49,440 bases of DNA, taken from positions 1-49,440 of the IMG/VR virus record IMGVR_UViG_3300024308_000035, one strand, 5' to 3'. The stretch comes from a virus. The notes under the pieces were generated by a model, which saw only the letters and a list, made by a program, of their open reading frames with translations, was not told the DNA's origin and searched no databases. Below are positions 21,343 through 30,447 of this stretch, one piece after another. The translations under genes were made by a program, and so were the position numbers. Position 1 is the stretch's first letter, and every line of letters starts with the position of its first letter.

Positions 21343-21728
21343 GCCCCTACGAGGCCCTTAGCGAGTGGTTGAAGCAAGACCCCACCTGGGCCACCTGCAA
21401 GTACTTTCGGGGCCCCTGGCGCGACCTGGAGAGCCAACGGAACGAACGTTTGGTGTCGATCGTTGAAGACGATGGCCAGATTGAGCAGGTTATGCAGACG
21501 TACACCTATCGCGTCGTGCTGGTCGGGCCGATAGATTGGGAAACGCACACCGCAGAACTGAAGAATCTGCGCGAGCTGATGCAGCGGATCATCACCCGGC
21601 TGACGAACGAAGGCGACACCGAGGCGTGCGGGGTCGCACAAATCGACGTGATCGGTGGCATAATGGGTCCCGGCTATACTGACACGGGCCGCCCGTGGTA
21701 TGGCGTTTCTCTACAACTTCTCGTTTAG
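21339..21728 (+). CDS. Tail terminator / completion protein
   Basis: A 129-aa mixed alpha/beta protein (YEALSEWLKQDPTWATCKYF ... YTYRVVLVGPIDW ... ELMQRIITRLTNEG). Lies right before the major tail protein, where the tail terminator usually is. ATGA overlap with the upstream gene. Confidence 0.6.
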   Translation: MSPYEALSEWLKQDPTWATCKYFRGPWRDLESQRNERLVSIVEDDGQIEQVMQTYTYRVVLVGPIDWETHTAELKNLRELMQRIITRLTNEGDTEACGVAQIDVIGGIMGPGYTDTGRPWYGVSLQLLV

Positions 21729-21739
21729 GAGGCCATCCC

Positions 21740-22216
21740 ATGGCTGATTGCGCACAAAGTAAATTCACGGGCATCAAGGCCGTGCTCGAGTACCAGATCC
21801 TCTGCCCGGAAGAAACCCCCGTCGAACTCGACTGGAAACGGGTTGGGGCGATGACCACCAAAGACTTCTCGCTCGAGTGGGACCTGACCGAAGCGGACGG
21901 TGACGACAACGAAGGCTCGGTGATGGAACAGCTCGCCGCCTCGCTGAACATGACCGTGTCCGGTGACGGCCTGTGCAAAAAGGCTGACGACAGCACCTCG
22001 AACCAGATCGCGCTGACCCAGCACGTTCACAACCCGGAAGCGACCGGCGGCCAGCCATACGCCTGGATCCGTTTGACCTACCCGGACCTGACCTTCACCT
22101 TCCCGGCGCTGGTCAACAACATGAGCCGCACCGGTGAGAACCGTTCGGCCGTGACCTTCAGCTTCGAGGCGACCGCCATCAAGGCTGGCACCGCTGTTCC
22201 GACCCCTGTCGTGTAA
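21740..22216 (+). CDS. Major tail tube protein
   Basis: A 158-aa protein. DWKRVGAMTTKDFSLEWDLTEADGDD and FPALVNNMSRTGENRSAVTFSFEATAI resemble tail-tube proteins, where a beta-sandwich ends in a strand stating SFEA. AGGAGG lies 7 nt before the ATG. Strong codon bias agrees with high expression. Confidence 0.72.
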   Translation: MADCAQSKFTGIKAVLEYQILCPEETPVELDWKRVGAMTTKDFSLEWDLTEADGDDNEGSVMEQLAASLNMTVSGDGLCKKADDSTSNQIALTQHVHNPEATGGQPYAWIRLTYPDLTFTFPALVNNMSRTGENRSAVTFSFEATAIKAGTAVPTPVV

Positions 22217-22228
22217 GGAGAACGAGAC

Positions 22229-22582
22229 ATGGCTGTAATTTCCAGCATCACCACGCGCGACAAGGCTGGCGACTTCGCGGTAACCCCGACGGAACTGACC
22301 GGCACCGATTCGCTGGTGTTCAACGCCGCGGCGGTGCAGACCTTGTACCTGCAGAACAACACCGTTGCCGAGGTAACCATCGTGATTGACGGGGATGGCG
22401 TTTCCACGGTCAGTCTGCCAGGTCAGGGCCGCCCTATCGATAACTCGGCGGGCTACAGCATCGTACTGGCGGCCGGTGCGACCCGTGCCGTAGTACTGAG
22501 TTCGATCCGCAATTTCCTGACCGGCACTGTTGCCGTGACGGGCGGCGCGGCGGACGTTCTCGCCTGGATCGTCGAGGGGTGA
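22229..22582 (+). CDS. Small beta-rich virion protein
   Basis: A 117-aa protein, Thr/Val/Ala-rich (VTIVIDGDGVSTVSLPGQGRPI, GYSIVLAAGATRAVVLSSI), probably a beta-sandwich. AAGGAG precedes the ATG. It is probably a tail-tube accessory or decoration protein. Overlaps the next gene by 4 nt. Confidence 0.6.
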   Translation: MAVISSITTRDKAGDFAVTPTELTGTDSLVFNAAAVQTLYLQNNTVAEVTIVIDGDGVSTVSLPGQGRPIDNSAGYSIVLAAGATRAVVLSSIRNFLTGTVAVTGGAADVLAWIVEG

Positions 22583-23205
22583 CACTCGTCCATATCGGCG
22601 AGGTAGGCATTCACCATGCAGGGGGGTCGCTAGTTTTGCGGCCCTCGCTGCTTGCTATGTCCCGTCTCGGTACGCCGGCAGAGATTGTACAGACGGTAGC
22701 AGTAGTGTTCGGCCAAGGTCTGAACGGCACCCGCCTGTCGATCAAACAGCAGCTACGTGCCGCGCTCGACGTGTGGTATGCCTGCGCACCTGAAGAAACG
22801 GACCTCGACCCGTTGACCGGCTACTTCTCGCCCCGTGGCGGATGGCGGATGGGCGCTGCAGATCCTGCGGACGTTGTGATGGTCGCCCAGTCACTGCTGC
22901 GCCACGGAGTACTGGGCGACCCCGAACTGCCCGCCGAAAACGCCGAGCCCCCGCGTGACGATGAGTACGAAGCACTGTTCGACTGCCGAAAGAACGCGGC
23001 GTTTGCCATGGGGCACCTAGGTCTGACCGAGCGGGAAGCCTGGAACATGACAATGACCGGCCTGCGCCTGGCCATTGAAGCGAAGTACCCGAAACAGGAA
23101 ACCCCCGAGCAGCAGTCCGCCAAGCGCGCGCCCTCTCTTTCGGAGTATGATGCAACGATGGAATGGCACGATAAGTTACTGGCAGCTAAAAGGGCGACGC
23201 AATGA
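22579..23205 (+). CDS. Tail assembly chaperone (DUF6246-like)
   Basis: A 208-aa protein. SLLAMSRLGTPAEIVQTVAVVFG and RKNAAFAMGHLGLTEREAWNMTMTGLRLAIEAKYP are in the expected place between tube and tape measure. GTG start overlapping the previous stop. Many phages make two chaperone forms by frameshifting; I see only one frame here, joined directly to the tape measure gene by ATGA. Confidence 0.68.
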   Translation: MTLVHIGEVGIHHAGGSLVLRPSLLAMSRLGTPAEIVQTVAVVFGQGLNGTRLSIKQQLRAALDVWYACAPEETDLDPLTGYFSPRGGWRMGAADPADVVMVAQSLLRHGVLGDPELPAENAEPPRDDEYEALFDCRKNAAFAMGHLGLTEREAWNMTMTGLRLAIEAKYPKQETPEQQSAKRAPSLSEYDATMEWHDKLLAAKRATQ

Positions 23206-26200
23206 GTCAAGACCTCGGTACGATCTACTACGAAATTGATGCTAAGGCCGACGGCCTGCTGACCACTTCGAAGCAGGTCGACCGTCAGCTGTCACAGACC
23301 GAGAAAGGCCTTAGCGAGGTCGAACGCGCAGCAGGCAAAACTAACCGAGGCCTGGGCAAACTCGCAGACGCACAATCGGACCTAGCTAAACAGGCCGGGG
23401 CCGCCGCCGGGCCCCTAGACGAAATCGTTCAGACCTTGCTTGAAGGGGCCTCATCGTCGAGTGCGTTAAACCAACAGCTGAGTCTACTGGCCCGTGCCAT
23501 CCAAGCGGTTGTCGCAGCGAGCGCCCTAAAAGAGATTGCCGGCCTTGTACAAGGGTACGAGGAAATGGCAGACCGCGTTCGCCTAGCCACTTCCAGCAAC
23601 GAAGAGTTCGAAATGGTGCAACGCCGTCTGGTCGATACGGCCAACGGCACCTACCGTTCGCTCAGCGAGGCTCAAGAGCTTTACATCCGAACGGCGGACT
23701 CACTGCGCGCGATGGGCTACAGCACGTCCCAGGCTATCGACGTGACCGATTCCATGGCCTATGCGTTCGTGACCAACGCCGCGAGCGCTGATAAGGCTGC
23801 GGCTGCGACAGACGCCCTGTCAAAGGTACTGGCCAAGGGTAAGGTAGAGGCCGACGCTTGGGAGACGATCTTGGCGGCGACGCCTTCCGTGATTGACGCA
23901 GTGGCCCGGGCTAGCGGGAAAACCGCGCAAGAGGTCCGGTCGCTGGGCGCGTCCGGTAAGTTAAGTGCCGCCGACCTTACTGAGGGCCTGCGAAAGGCAT
24001 TGGATGACACCGCTAAAGCGGCTGCGGAAATGTCGAATAACCTGACAGACGCCGGCGTCCGCACGCAGACCGCACTAACCGCCGTTTTCGTGGCGGTGGA
24101 GAAACAAACCGGCGCTTGGCAGAATCTGACTAACGGCATAATCATGGCGGCCGATTGGCTGCTGGCGACTGCCGGCGATTCTGAAAAACTTGCGATGCTG
24201 CTTAACGCAACAACTGGTGCGGCCACGGCCCTCGCTGCCGTAGTGGCCGGTCGCGTCATTACCGCTTTCGTCGGCTTCGCAAACGCGCAAATCGCCGCGT
24301 TGCAGGCTGCCCTGGCGTCCGTATCTGCGGCCCAAGCTGCGGCCCAAGCTAACGTCAACCTGGCCGTCAGCGAATACAACGCGGCTCAGGCAGCAGTCGC
24401 GCAGCAGCGAGCGCTGATCGCGGCCGGCGGCTCCATGCTCGGCGTGGCGGCAGACGCAAACAACCTGGCTATCGCTGAAGGGCGAGCGGCAGTTGCCACT
24501 CAAGGCCTTTCGACTGCTCAGGCCGCGCTAGCCGGGACAGCCACCCGTGCAAGCATCGCTATGGGCGGGCTGCGAACTGTCATGGGTTTCCTGGGCGGAC
24601 CTGCCGGCGTGATCCTCCTTGCCGCAGCGGCGATTTACACCTTTGCGTCTAACACAAAAACTGCAAAGACCGAGGTAGACGCACTTAACGGTTCCCTGGA
24701 AAAACTCACGTTCAACCAGATGACCCGAGCGTCGAACAAGATTAAGGACGAAGTTTCCGAAATTAATAAGGAGTATTCGGCCCTTCTGAACAAGTTCAAC
24801 ACCATGGCGCCCCGCCCATGGGAGACTAAAGACTCGGAGAGCTTCATTGCCCGTCAGGCGGAAGTGCGGGCCGAGCTAGACGACGTAAACCAGGCCTTGG
24901 CCACTCGTAACGACCGCCTGAAAGAAATCGCAGAGGCTCAGGACCGGATTAAAAACCCACCAGCGCCGCCGCCAACCGTCGCCCCGGTACTGGCAGACGA
25001 CCCGGCGGCGGCGGAACGCATTCAGGCTCTGAAAGATGAAGAGGCGCTGCTTAAAAAAGTAGGCGTTGAACGCGCAAAACTTAAAGCCCTGCAGCAACTA
25101 GGCGACGGAGCTACGCCTAAACAGAAAGCCGAAGCCGAAGAACTGGCCGCGTCTATCTACCGTCTTGAGGAGGCAGAAAAGGCAGCAAACGCCGCTAAAA
25201 CTAAGCGAGAGTCCGAGTCGTCTAAGGCCAGCAAGAAAGCCGCAAACGAGATGCTGAAAGGCACCGAGGCCAACCAAGAGGCTTTCGCTAAGCTAGGCGC
25301 CGAGCTAGGCAGCGTCGGCAAGTCTGCCCGAGAACTGGCGATGGACCAAGCGCAGCTTAGTCTGAACGAATATGCAACGCCGGAACAAATCGAGGCTATC
25401 CGGGGGATCGCTGCGGCTCTGTACGACGCCAAGAACGCGAAGCAACTACTGGCACAGGCCGACCCAGTCGCAGCTGCCAGCATAAACTACACTGACCAGC
25501 TTAAGCAGCTGCAGGAAGCGAGGGCGCTAGACCTAGTTAACGAGCAGCAGCATCAAGAGCTGAAGAACGCGGCGGCTACCCAATACGAGCAGCAGCGCTT
25601 AGCGGCCCAGGAACAGATATTCGCCGCGCAGAACCGCGGGAACGCGTTCCTGATGGACTCGCTGAACGCCCTTGGGCAGACCAGTACCCAGGTCCTGAGC
25701 GGTATCCTCAGCGGCACTATGAGCAGTGAAGACGCGGTCCGATCCCTGGCCAACACGATCTTTAACCAAGCAGTAGGCGCGGTAGTCGACTGGGGGCTTG
25801 CTCAGGTAAAAGCTATTGCCATGGGCCAAGCCGCACAAGCCGGCGCGACTACTGCAGGCGTTGCTCAGGCTGCAACCCTAGCGTCTGCATACTCCCCTGC
25901 GGCGGTAGCGGCAAGTGTCGCGTCTTTCGGCGGTGCGGCCATCGCAGGTGCCGCGGCCATGGCCTCTGCCGTGCCTCAGATGCTCGGACTGCTCGGCGGT
26001 CGCAAGAACGGCGGCACCGTCGCAGCTGGCGGCCTGTACCGTGTGAACGAAGGCGGCGCGCCTGAGATTTTCACAGGCGGCAACGGCCAGCAATACCTCA
26101 TGCCGAACAAGCGCGGCCAGGTCGTATCGAACGCCGACGCGATGGGTGGCGGGGGCGGCGCTGTAACCGTTAACGTCTACAACCAAGCGGCCAAGGCCCA

Positions 26201-26330
26201 GGTTCGAACCGAAACACGCGAAGACGAGACCGGCAAGTTTGTCAGCGTGTTCGTCGAGGACATGGACTCGGGCGGCCCTATGTTCCAGGCCCTGCAGGGC
26301 GTTTCTAACGTTACGCGGGTGGGCCAATGA
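23202..26330 (+). CDS. Tape measure protein
   Basis: A 1042-aa protein. N-terminal coiled coil (QVDRQLSQTEKGLSEVERAAG) and a tape-measure core at about 70-290 (YEEMADRVRLATSSNEEFEMVQRRLVDTANGTYRSLSEAQELYIRTADSLR in pieces). Ala-rich hydrophobic helices lie at about 330-480, followed by long coiled coils to about 830. A second hydrophobic Ala/Gly tract precedes a Gly-rich C-terminus. It sets tail length (roughly 150 nm by the usual 1.5 angstrom per residue rule) and may help DNA entry. It is the longest gene in the tail block. Confidence 0.92.
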   Translation: MSQDLGTIYYEIDAKADGLLTTSKQVDRQLSQTEKGLSEVERAAGKTNRGLGKLADAQSDLAKQAGAAAGPLDEIVQTLLEGASSSSALNQQLSLLARAIQAVVAASALKEIAGLVQGYEEMADRVRLATSSNEEFEMVQRRLVDTANGTYRSLSEAQELYIRTADSLRAMGYSTSQAIDVTDSMAYAFVTNAASADKAAAATDALSKVLAKGKVEADAWETILAATPSVIDAVARASGKTAQEVRSLGASGKLSAADLTEGLRKALDDTAKAAAEMSNNLTDAGVRTQTALTAVFVAVEKQTGAWQNLTNGIIMAADWLLATAGDSEKLAMLLNATTGAATALAAVVAGRVITAFVGFANAQIAALQAALASVSAAQAAAQANVNLAVSEYNAAQAAVAQQRALIAAGGSMLGVAADANNLAIAEGRAAVATQGLSTAQAALAGTATRASIAMGGLRTVMGFLGGPAGVILLAAAAIYTFASNTKTAKTEVDALNGSLEKLTFNQMTRASNKIKDEVSEINKEYSALLNKFNTMAPRPWETKDSESFIARQAEVRAELDDVNQALATRNDRLKEIAEAQDRIKNPPAPPPTVAPVLADDPAAAERIQALKDEEALLKKVGVERAKLKALQQLGDGATPKQKAEAEELAASIYRLEEAEKAANAAKTKRESESSKASKKAANEMLKGTEANQEAFAKLGAELGSVGKSARELAMDQAQLSLNEYATPEQIEAIRGIAAALYDAKNAKQLLAQADPVAAASINYTDQLKQLQEARALDLVNEQQHQELKNAAATQYEQQRLAAQEQIFAAQNRGNAFLMDSLNALGQTSTQVLSGILSGTMSSEDAVRSLANTIFNQAVGAVVDWGLAQVKAIAMGQAAQAGATTAGVAQAATLASAYSPAAVAASVASFGGAAIAGAAAMASAVPQMLGLLGGRKNGGTVAAGGLYRVNEGGAPEIFTGGNGQQYLMPNKRGQVVSNADAMGGGGGAVTVNVYNQAAKAQVRTETREDETGKFVSVFVEDMDSGGPMFQALQGVSNVTRVGQ

Positions 26331-26821
26331 ACCCTCTGAACGAATATTACTGCTCGGGCAACTCCGAGCAGGTGCTGCTGCACACCCTGGAGATTACCGC
26401 CGACGCTTGGGCCGAACCTATCCTGCTGTGCCAGGGGTTCGAAGACCAGGTGTGCGTCACAGAGGACAGCCGGGTGCTGACCTTCACCGCCAGTGGCTTG
26501 GATATCGCACTGCCGAAGTCGGAAGGCTCGGCCCGGCAGGAACTGACGTTCGGCCTCGACAACGTGTCGCGGGCCGCGCAGTCGCTCCTGACCCTGGCCA
26601 TTGACCTGCAGTCCGAGGTGACCCTGACTCGCAGGTCGTACCTGTGGCCCAACCTCAGCGCACCGGCCGAGCCGCCAAGCGTTATGACCGTGCTGGGCGC
26701 ATCGTTCGACTCGACGGCAGCCCAGGTTAAAGCGGGCCTGCTGGACCTGCTGAACACGCGCTGGCCGCGCCTTACATACACCCTGGAGTTTGCGCCAGGC
26801 ATCAGGTACATCAATGATTGA
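26327..26821 (+). CDS. DUF1833-like tail tip protein
   Basis: A 164-aa protein. The conserved parts are LLHTLEITADAWAEPILLCQGFEDQ, LTFTASGLDIALPKSEGSARQELTFGLDNVS and RWPRLTYTLEFAPG. This family sits directly after tape measure genes in many siphophages and is thought to build the distal tail. ATGA overlap with the tape measure gene. Confidence 0.72.
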   Translation: MNPLNEYYCSGNSEQVLLHTLEITADAWAEPILLCQGFEDQVCVTEDSRVLTFTASGLDIALPKSEGSARQELTFGLDNVSRAAQSLLTLAIDLQSEVTLTRRSYLWPNLSAPAEPPSVMTVLGASFDSTAAQVKAGLLDLLNTRWPRLTYTLEFAPGIRYIND

Positions 26822-27224
26822 TTTCCGGCGCTATCGGGCCTGGCGGTACGAAGACGGGGCGCGCGGCCCGGTCCACATCGACTGCTGGGGCCTGGTGCGC
26901 GAAGTTCGACACGACATGGGATACCCCTGGTTGCCATCGTTCGCCGAGTGCCGACACACCGACCCGCGCGGGTTCACGCGGGCATATGAGCAGCAAGCGC
27001 GTGAAATGCAGATTGGGCCGCCCGAGTCTGCATCCATCGCTGCTGCGTTTCGCGGGCGGATCTGCGTCCACGTTGGTATAGTAGTGCCCATTGATGGCCG
27101 GCTGATGGTGCTGGACATAAACCCCGGCCGTGGGGTGGGCGTGGAACCTCTGCCCGACTTCGAGGCCCGTTTCGCAGAGGTCAAATACTACCGTGATCCG
27201 GATATACCCCAGCCCCTTCAGTAA
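26814..27224 (+). CDS. NlpC/P60-type tail peptidase
   Basis: A 136-aa protein. Candidate catalytic Cys24 in HIDCWGLVREV and His86 in GRICVHVGIVV are the usual NlpC/P60 pair. The family cuts peptidoglycan peptides and helps the tail cross the cell wall, as lambda gpK does. ATG 26814 overlaps the end of the DUF1833-like gene. Confidence 0.8.
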   Translation: MIDFRRYRAWRYEDGARGPVHIDCWGLVREVRHDMGYPWLPSFAECRHTDPRGFTRAYEQQAREMQIGPPESASIAAAFRGRICVHVGIVVPIDGRLMVLDINPGRGVGVEPLPDFEARFAEVKYYRDPDIPQPLQ

Positions 27225-29916
27225 TCCCGACCTGCACGACCCGATGTGGTCCGGCCCGAACCTACCCGGGGAAACCGTGCTTGAGGTCGTCCAACGCCTC
27301 GTGCCGTCTTACGACCCCCACAAGCCGACGCCCTGGCAGTGTAAGGTCTGCGGCCTGCCACTTGAGCCATCGCGCTATGGCCGCGCTGTGCTGAACGCTG
27401 AAACGGTCGTCGATTTCTACCTGACGCCGCGGGGCGACGTGATCAACGACGTGTTGAATGTCTTCACGCTGGGCGCCTGGAACCTGGTTATGAAGTTCCT
27501 TACGCCGAAGGTCGGCAAGTTCAACACTGGCGGCGACCAGTCACGCGACCGCGACGACATGGACCAGGCGTCGGCCAAGGCAAACAGCGTGAAACAGGGG
27601 TCAGTGATCCGGGAGAAATTCGGGGAGGGCCGAATCTATGCCGACCACTTGACCCAGGTTCGCAGGTACTTCGTGGACGGTCAGCCCAAGCGCCAAGCGG
27701 TTGAAATGGCGCTATGCCTGGGCCGCGGAAAATTTGCTATTGACCTCGGCAAGTCCAAGGTTGGTGAGACGCCGCAAGCCGCGCTGGGTTCAAACTTCAC
27801 GGCCAATATCTACGGCCCGGGTGTTGATGTCTCAGGCGATTCAATGTTCGACAACTGGTACACATCGGCTGAGGTCGGCGGCACATCCGGGGGCTCTGCC
27901 GGCCTGGATATGACCGTGACCAGCCCGATTCAGCAGCAGTCCAGCGCGTCCACCTATGTGATATCCGGAACCTCGGTGACCATACCGGACGGTGCTGGAA
28001 CCTGGCCCGAAGGCTGGGCCGCAGGCATGATCGTCCGCGCTCTGACGCCGTACAACTGGACGGTTGCCGACGGCGGCGCAGGGCTGCGCGATCGAGTTTC
28101 AGGGCCGTGGGCCCAGATCGCGCCGTTTCCTGGCATGAAACTCGAAGTCGCGGGGGCATTTTCCGGCCAGTTTACTGTAAACACGGTCCAGATGGCCGGC
28201 GCAAGCATCGACTACGTGACCTTGGATTACCCGAACGGGTCACCAGTTACCGCACTGCAACTTGGTACAAACGCCTTGACGGTGGGCTATGACGGCTTGA
28301 GGTTCCGGATATTGAGCGAAACCGACTCGGTCATCACACTCGAGCGCCTAACAGACACCGGCGCTACTGACCCCACCTGGCCGGGCTTTGACCCGCTCAC
28401 GACTAGCGGGGCGCAGTTCACTTTAGACCTCAGCAACACCGAAGGCGGCTTTAGCGGGCCGTATGCGGCTTGCCCCGATGGCGAGACCGCAGACCTGCTG
28501 GAGTTTGATTTTTTCTATCCGGCCGGGCTGTACAAGACGAGCGGGTCGAACCCCGAGGCCTATAGCGTTACCGTCGAAGTACAGTACCGTGACCGAGACA
28601 CCGCCGGCCCCTGGACTTCGGTCCAGTTCACTCACACTAGCGCAGAAATCGCCCAAGTCGGGTTTACTCACCGCGTGGCGCTGCCAGGCTTCATAAATCC
28701 GGAGGCTCAGGTCCGCCGGATAACCTTCGACTCGACTGAGGGCACAATCTCTGACCAGGTCCAGTGGTACGGCCTGAAGTCCCGTCTTCGCACGCGGCCG
28801 AGATCGTACTCCGGGGTTACCACTGCAGGTGTGCGGGTGTTCGGCGGCGGCGTACTGGCCGCCCAGGCAGAGCAGATGGTTTCGTTCTGGGGCACCCGCA
28901 TACTGCCGCGGCGCGCAGACGGTCAGTGGATTGCTGAAGGGCCTACGCGTTCAATTCGAGATGCGGCGCTTTATCTGGCCAAGGACCGGGGCTACTCGGA
29001 CGCGCGAATCGACCTGGTGGAGTGGGATAGGCTCGATGTAATCTGGTCTTCGCGCGGCGATTATTTTGACGGGTCTTTTGAAAAAGAAACCACTGCAGAG
29101 GAGGCCCTTAACGTGATCTGCCGGCCAGGGTACGCGCAGGTGATCGCCCCGCGCGGTATCCTGCGGCCTGTGCGGGACGCCAAGCGCAGTGACGCTGAGA
29201 AGGCGGCAGCGAGGCTGTACGGCGTGGGAAACAGCACGGACATAAAGCGCTCCGGGCAACCGGTCACGCCAAACGACACGGACGGTGTCGACGTAAAGTA
29301 CATGGACCCTGTCACCTGGACCACCGAGACTGTAAAGTGCCGTCTGCCGGGTGTAACCTCGCCGAACAAAGTCACTCAGTTGACCCTGGAGGGGGTAAAC
29401 GACCGAACCCGGGCCTGGCGTTTAGGCATGCGTGAGCTAATGATCGCCCGGTACCGCCGCTGGAAGCACAACTGGTCGTGCGACATGTCGGCCCTCGCAA
29501 GCTCATACATGGACTACTGCGAGATACAAGATACCGTGCCGGAGCTGTCCAGCGCCGGGCACTTGAGGTTTTGGGACCGCGCGCAGTACTTCATAGTCAA
29601 CGAGCCAATTCCCGCCGACGCAACAATCATTGCGATGCGAAAGCCGGACGGTACAAAGTTTGGACCGGTGGGGTTCACGCGCGAAGGCGATTATGAGTTC
29701 AGCGTCACCAACCCTATCGAGTTCCAGCCGATCACTGAACAGGACCCCGGGCAGGTCCCGACGCACGTCTTCTTCGGTACGCTTGAAGAGATGTTCTGGC
29801 CCGTGCTCATGTCAAGCGTGACACCGTCGGGTCAGTTCCGTGCGAATGTCGAAGCACTCGGGTATGATGAGCGGGTGTATCAATACGACGACCAGGAACC
29901 GCCGGCCGATGCTTAA
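27193..29916 (+). CDS. Tail tip / host-specificity protein (lambda J-like)
   Basis: A 907-aa protein. The hydrophobic segment near residues 70-100 (VINDVLNVFTLGAWNLVMKF) and the following GDQSRDRDDMDQASAKANSVKQG, then GEGRIYADHL, are typical of phage tail-tip proteins. FWGTRILPRRADGQWIAEGPTRS and RAWRLGMRELMIARYRRWKHNWSC belong to the phage-tail_3 region. GTG 27193 (VIRIYPSPF) is chosen; the longer frame lies inside the peptidase gene. An N-terminal CKVCG could bind metal. It forms the tail hub and contacts the receptor. Confidence 0.8.
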   Translation: MIRIYPSPFSNPDLHDPMWSGPNLPGETVLEVVQRLVPSYDPHKPTPWQCKVCGLPLEPSRYGRAVLNAETVVDFYLTPRGDVINDVLNVFTLGAWNLVMKFLTPKVGKFNTGGDQSRDRDDMDQASAKANSVKQGSVIREKFGEGRIYADHLTQVRRYFVDGQPKRQAVEMALCLGRGKFAIDLGKSKVGETPQAALGSNFTANIYGPGVDVSGDSMFDNWYTSAEVGGTSGGSAGLDMTVTSPIQQQSSASTYVISGTSVTIPDGAGTWPEGWAAGMIVRALTPYNWTVADGGAGLRDRVSGPWAQIAPFPGMKLEVAGAFSGQFTVNTVQMAGASIDYVTLDYPNGSPVTALQLGTNALTVGYDGLRFRILSETDSVITLERLTDTGATDPTWPGFDPLTTSGAQFTLDLSNTEGGFSGPYAACPDGETADLLEFDFFYPAGLYKTSGSNPEAYSVTVEVQYRDRDTAGPWTSVQFTHTSAEIAQVGFTHRVALPGFINPEAQVRRITFDSTEGTISDQVQWYGLKSRLRTRPRSYSGVTTAGVRVFGGGVLAAQAEQMVSFWGTRILPRRADGQWIAEGPTRSIRDAALYLAKDRGYSDARIDLVEWDRLDVIWSSRGDYFDGSFEKETTAEEALNVICRPGYAQVIAPRGILRPVRDAKRSDAEKAAARLYGVGNSTDIKRSGQPVTPNDTDGVDVKYMDPVTWTTETVKCRLPGVTSPNKVTQLTLEGVNDRTRAWRLGMRELMIARYRRWKHNWSCDMSALASSYMDYCEIQDTVPELSSAGHLRFWDRAQYFIVNEPIPADATIIAMRKPDGTKFGPVGFTREGDYEFSVTNPIEFQPITEQDPGQVPTHVFFGTLEEMFWPVLMSSVTPSGQFRANVEALGYDERVYQYDDQEPPADA

Positions 29917-30442
29917 ACAGTACCCATCCGTGCTGCCAGCTGCGCAAAAAGCTGACCGAGAGTTCCAGATGGTCGACCCACTGGTGTCGACCTCCTCGGA
30001 CAACGGCCAGACGCGCTGGGACCGGCGTTTTACGGACGTGCCGAACTCGACGCCCGTTAGCTGGATATTCGACGACGCGGAGTGCGCGTTGTTCCGCACC
30101 TGGTACGCCAACGAAATACGGCAGGGCGCCGATTGGTTCGAGATGCCGCTGAAGGCACCCGAGGGCCGAGAGGTACGCGAGTGCCACTTTGCGCAGGCGT
30201 ACACGGGTCCGACGCGCGTCGGGTACGACCGGTGGCGGGTCAGCGCCACGCTAGTCCTGCGCAGGCTGCCAACGATCGACGAAGACTGGCTGTTGCTGCC
30301 TGATTTCTGGCTGCCGGCCGGCCGGGGGATTTTCGATATAGCAATGAACGTAAAATGGCCGGAGTACGTCGAGTACGTGCTGCTGACCGAGGACGGTTTT
30401 GCGCTTTCCACTGAAGACGGCTACGGCCTGCTGACGGAGTAG
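29909..30442 (+). CDS. Tail protein, tailspike-adaptor candidate
   Basis: A 177-aa protein. FTDVPNSTPVSWIFDDAECALFRTWYANEIRQGADWFEMPL is a pattern seen in siphophage tail proteins downstream of J. The C-terminus has three copies of a short motif (LLTEDGF, LSTEDGY, LLTE), possibly a docking segment for the tailspike. ATG 29909 overlaps the J-like stop. Confidence 0.65.
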   Translation: MLKQYPSVLPAAQKADREFQMVDPLVSTSSDNGQTRWDRRFTDVPNSTPVSWIFDDAECALFRTWYANEIRQGADWFEMPLKAPEGREVRECHFAQAYTGPTRVGYDRWRVSATLVLRRLPTIDEDWLLLPDFWLPAGRGIFDIAMNVKWPEYVEYVLLTEDGFALSTEDGYGLLTE

Positions 30443-30447
30443 AAAAC

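Noticed and set aside
21725-22585. 286-codon open frame antisense to tail tube genes
   Set aside because: Codon-bias shadow of two well-supported plus-strand genes with good ribosome-binding sites.
26200-26216. GGTTCGAACC resembling a tRNA T-arm
   Set aside because: It lies inside the tape measure gene and no acceptor, D or anticodon arms can be built around it. No tRNA was found in the window.
27074-27082. TGGTATAGT as a further extended -10 promoter
   Set aside because: It lies inside the NlpC/P60 gene with no gene starting nearby; probably chance.
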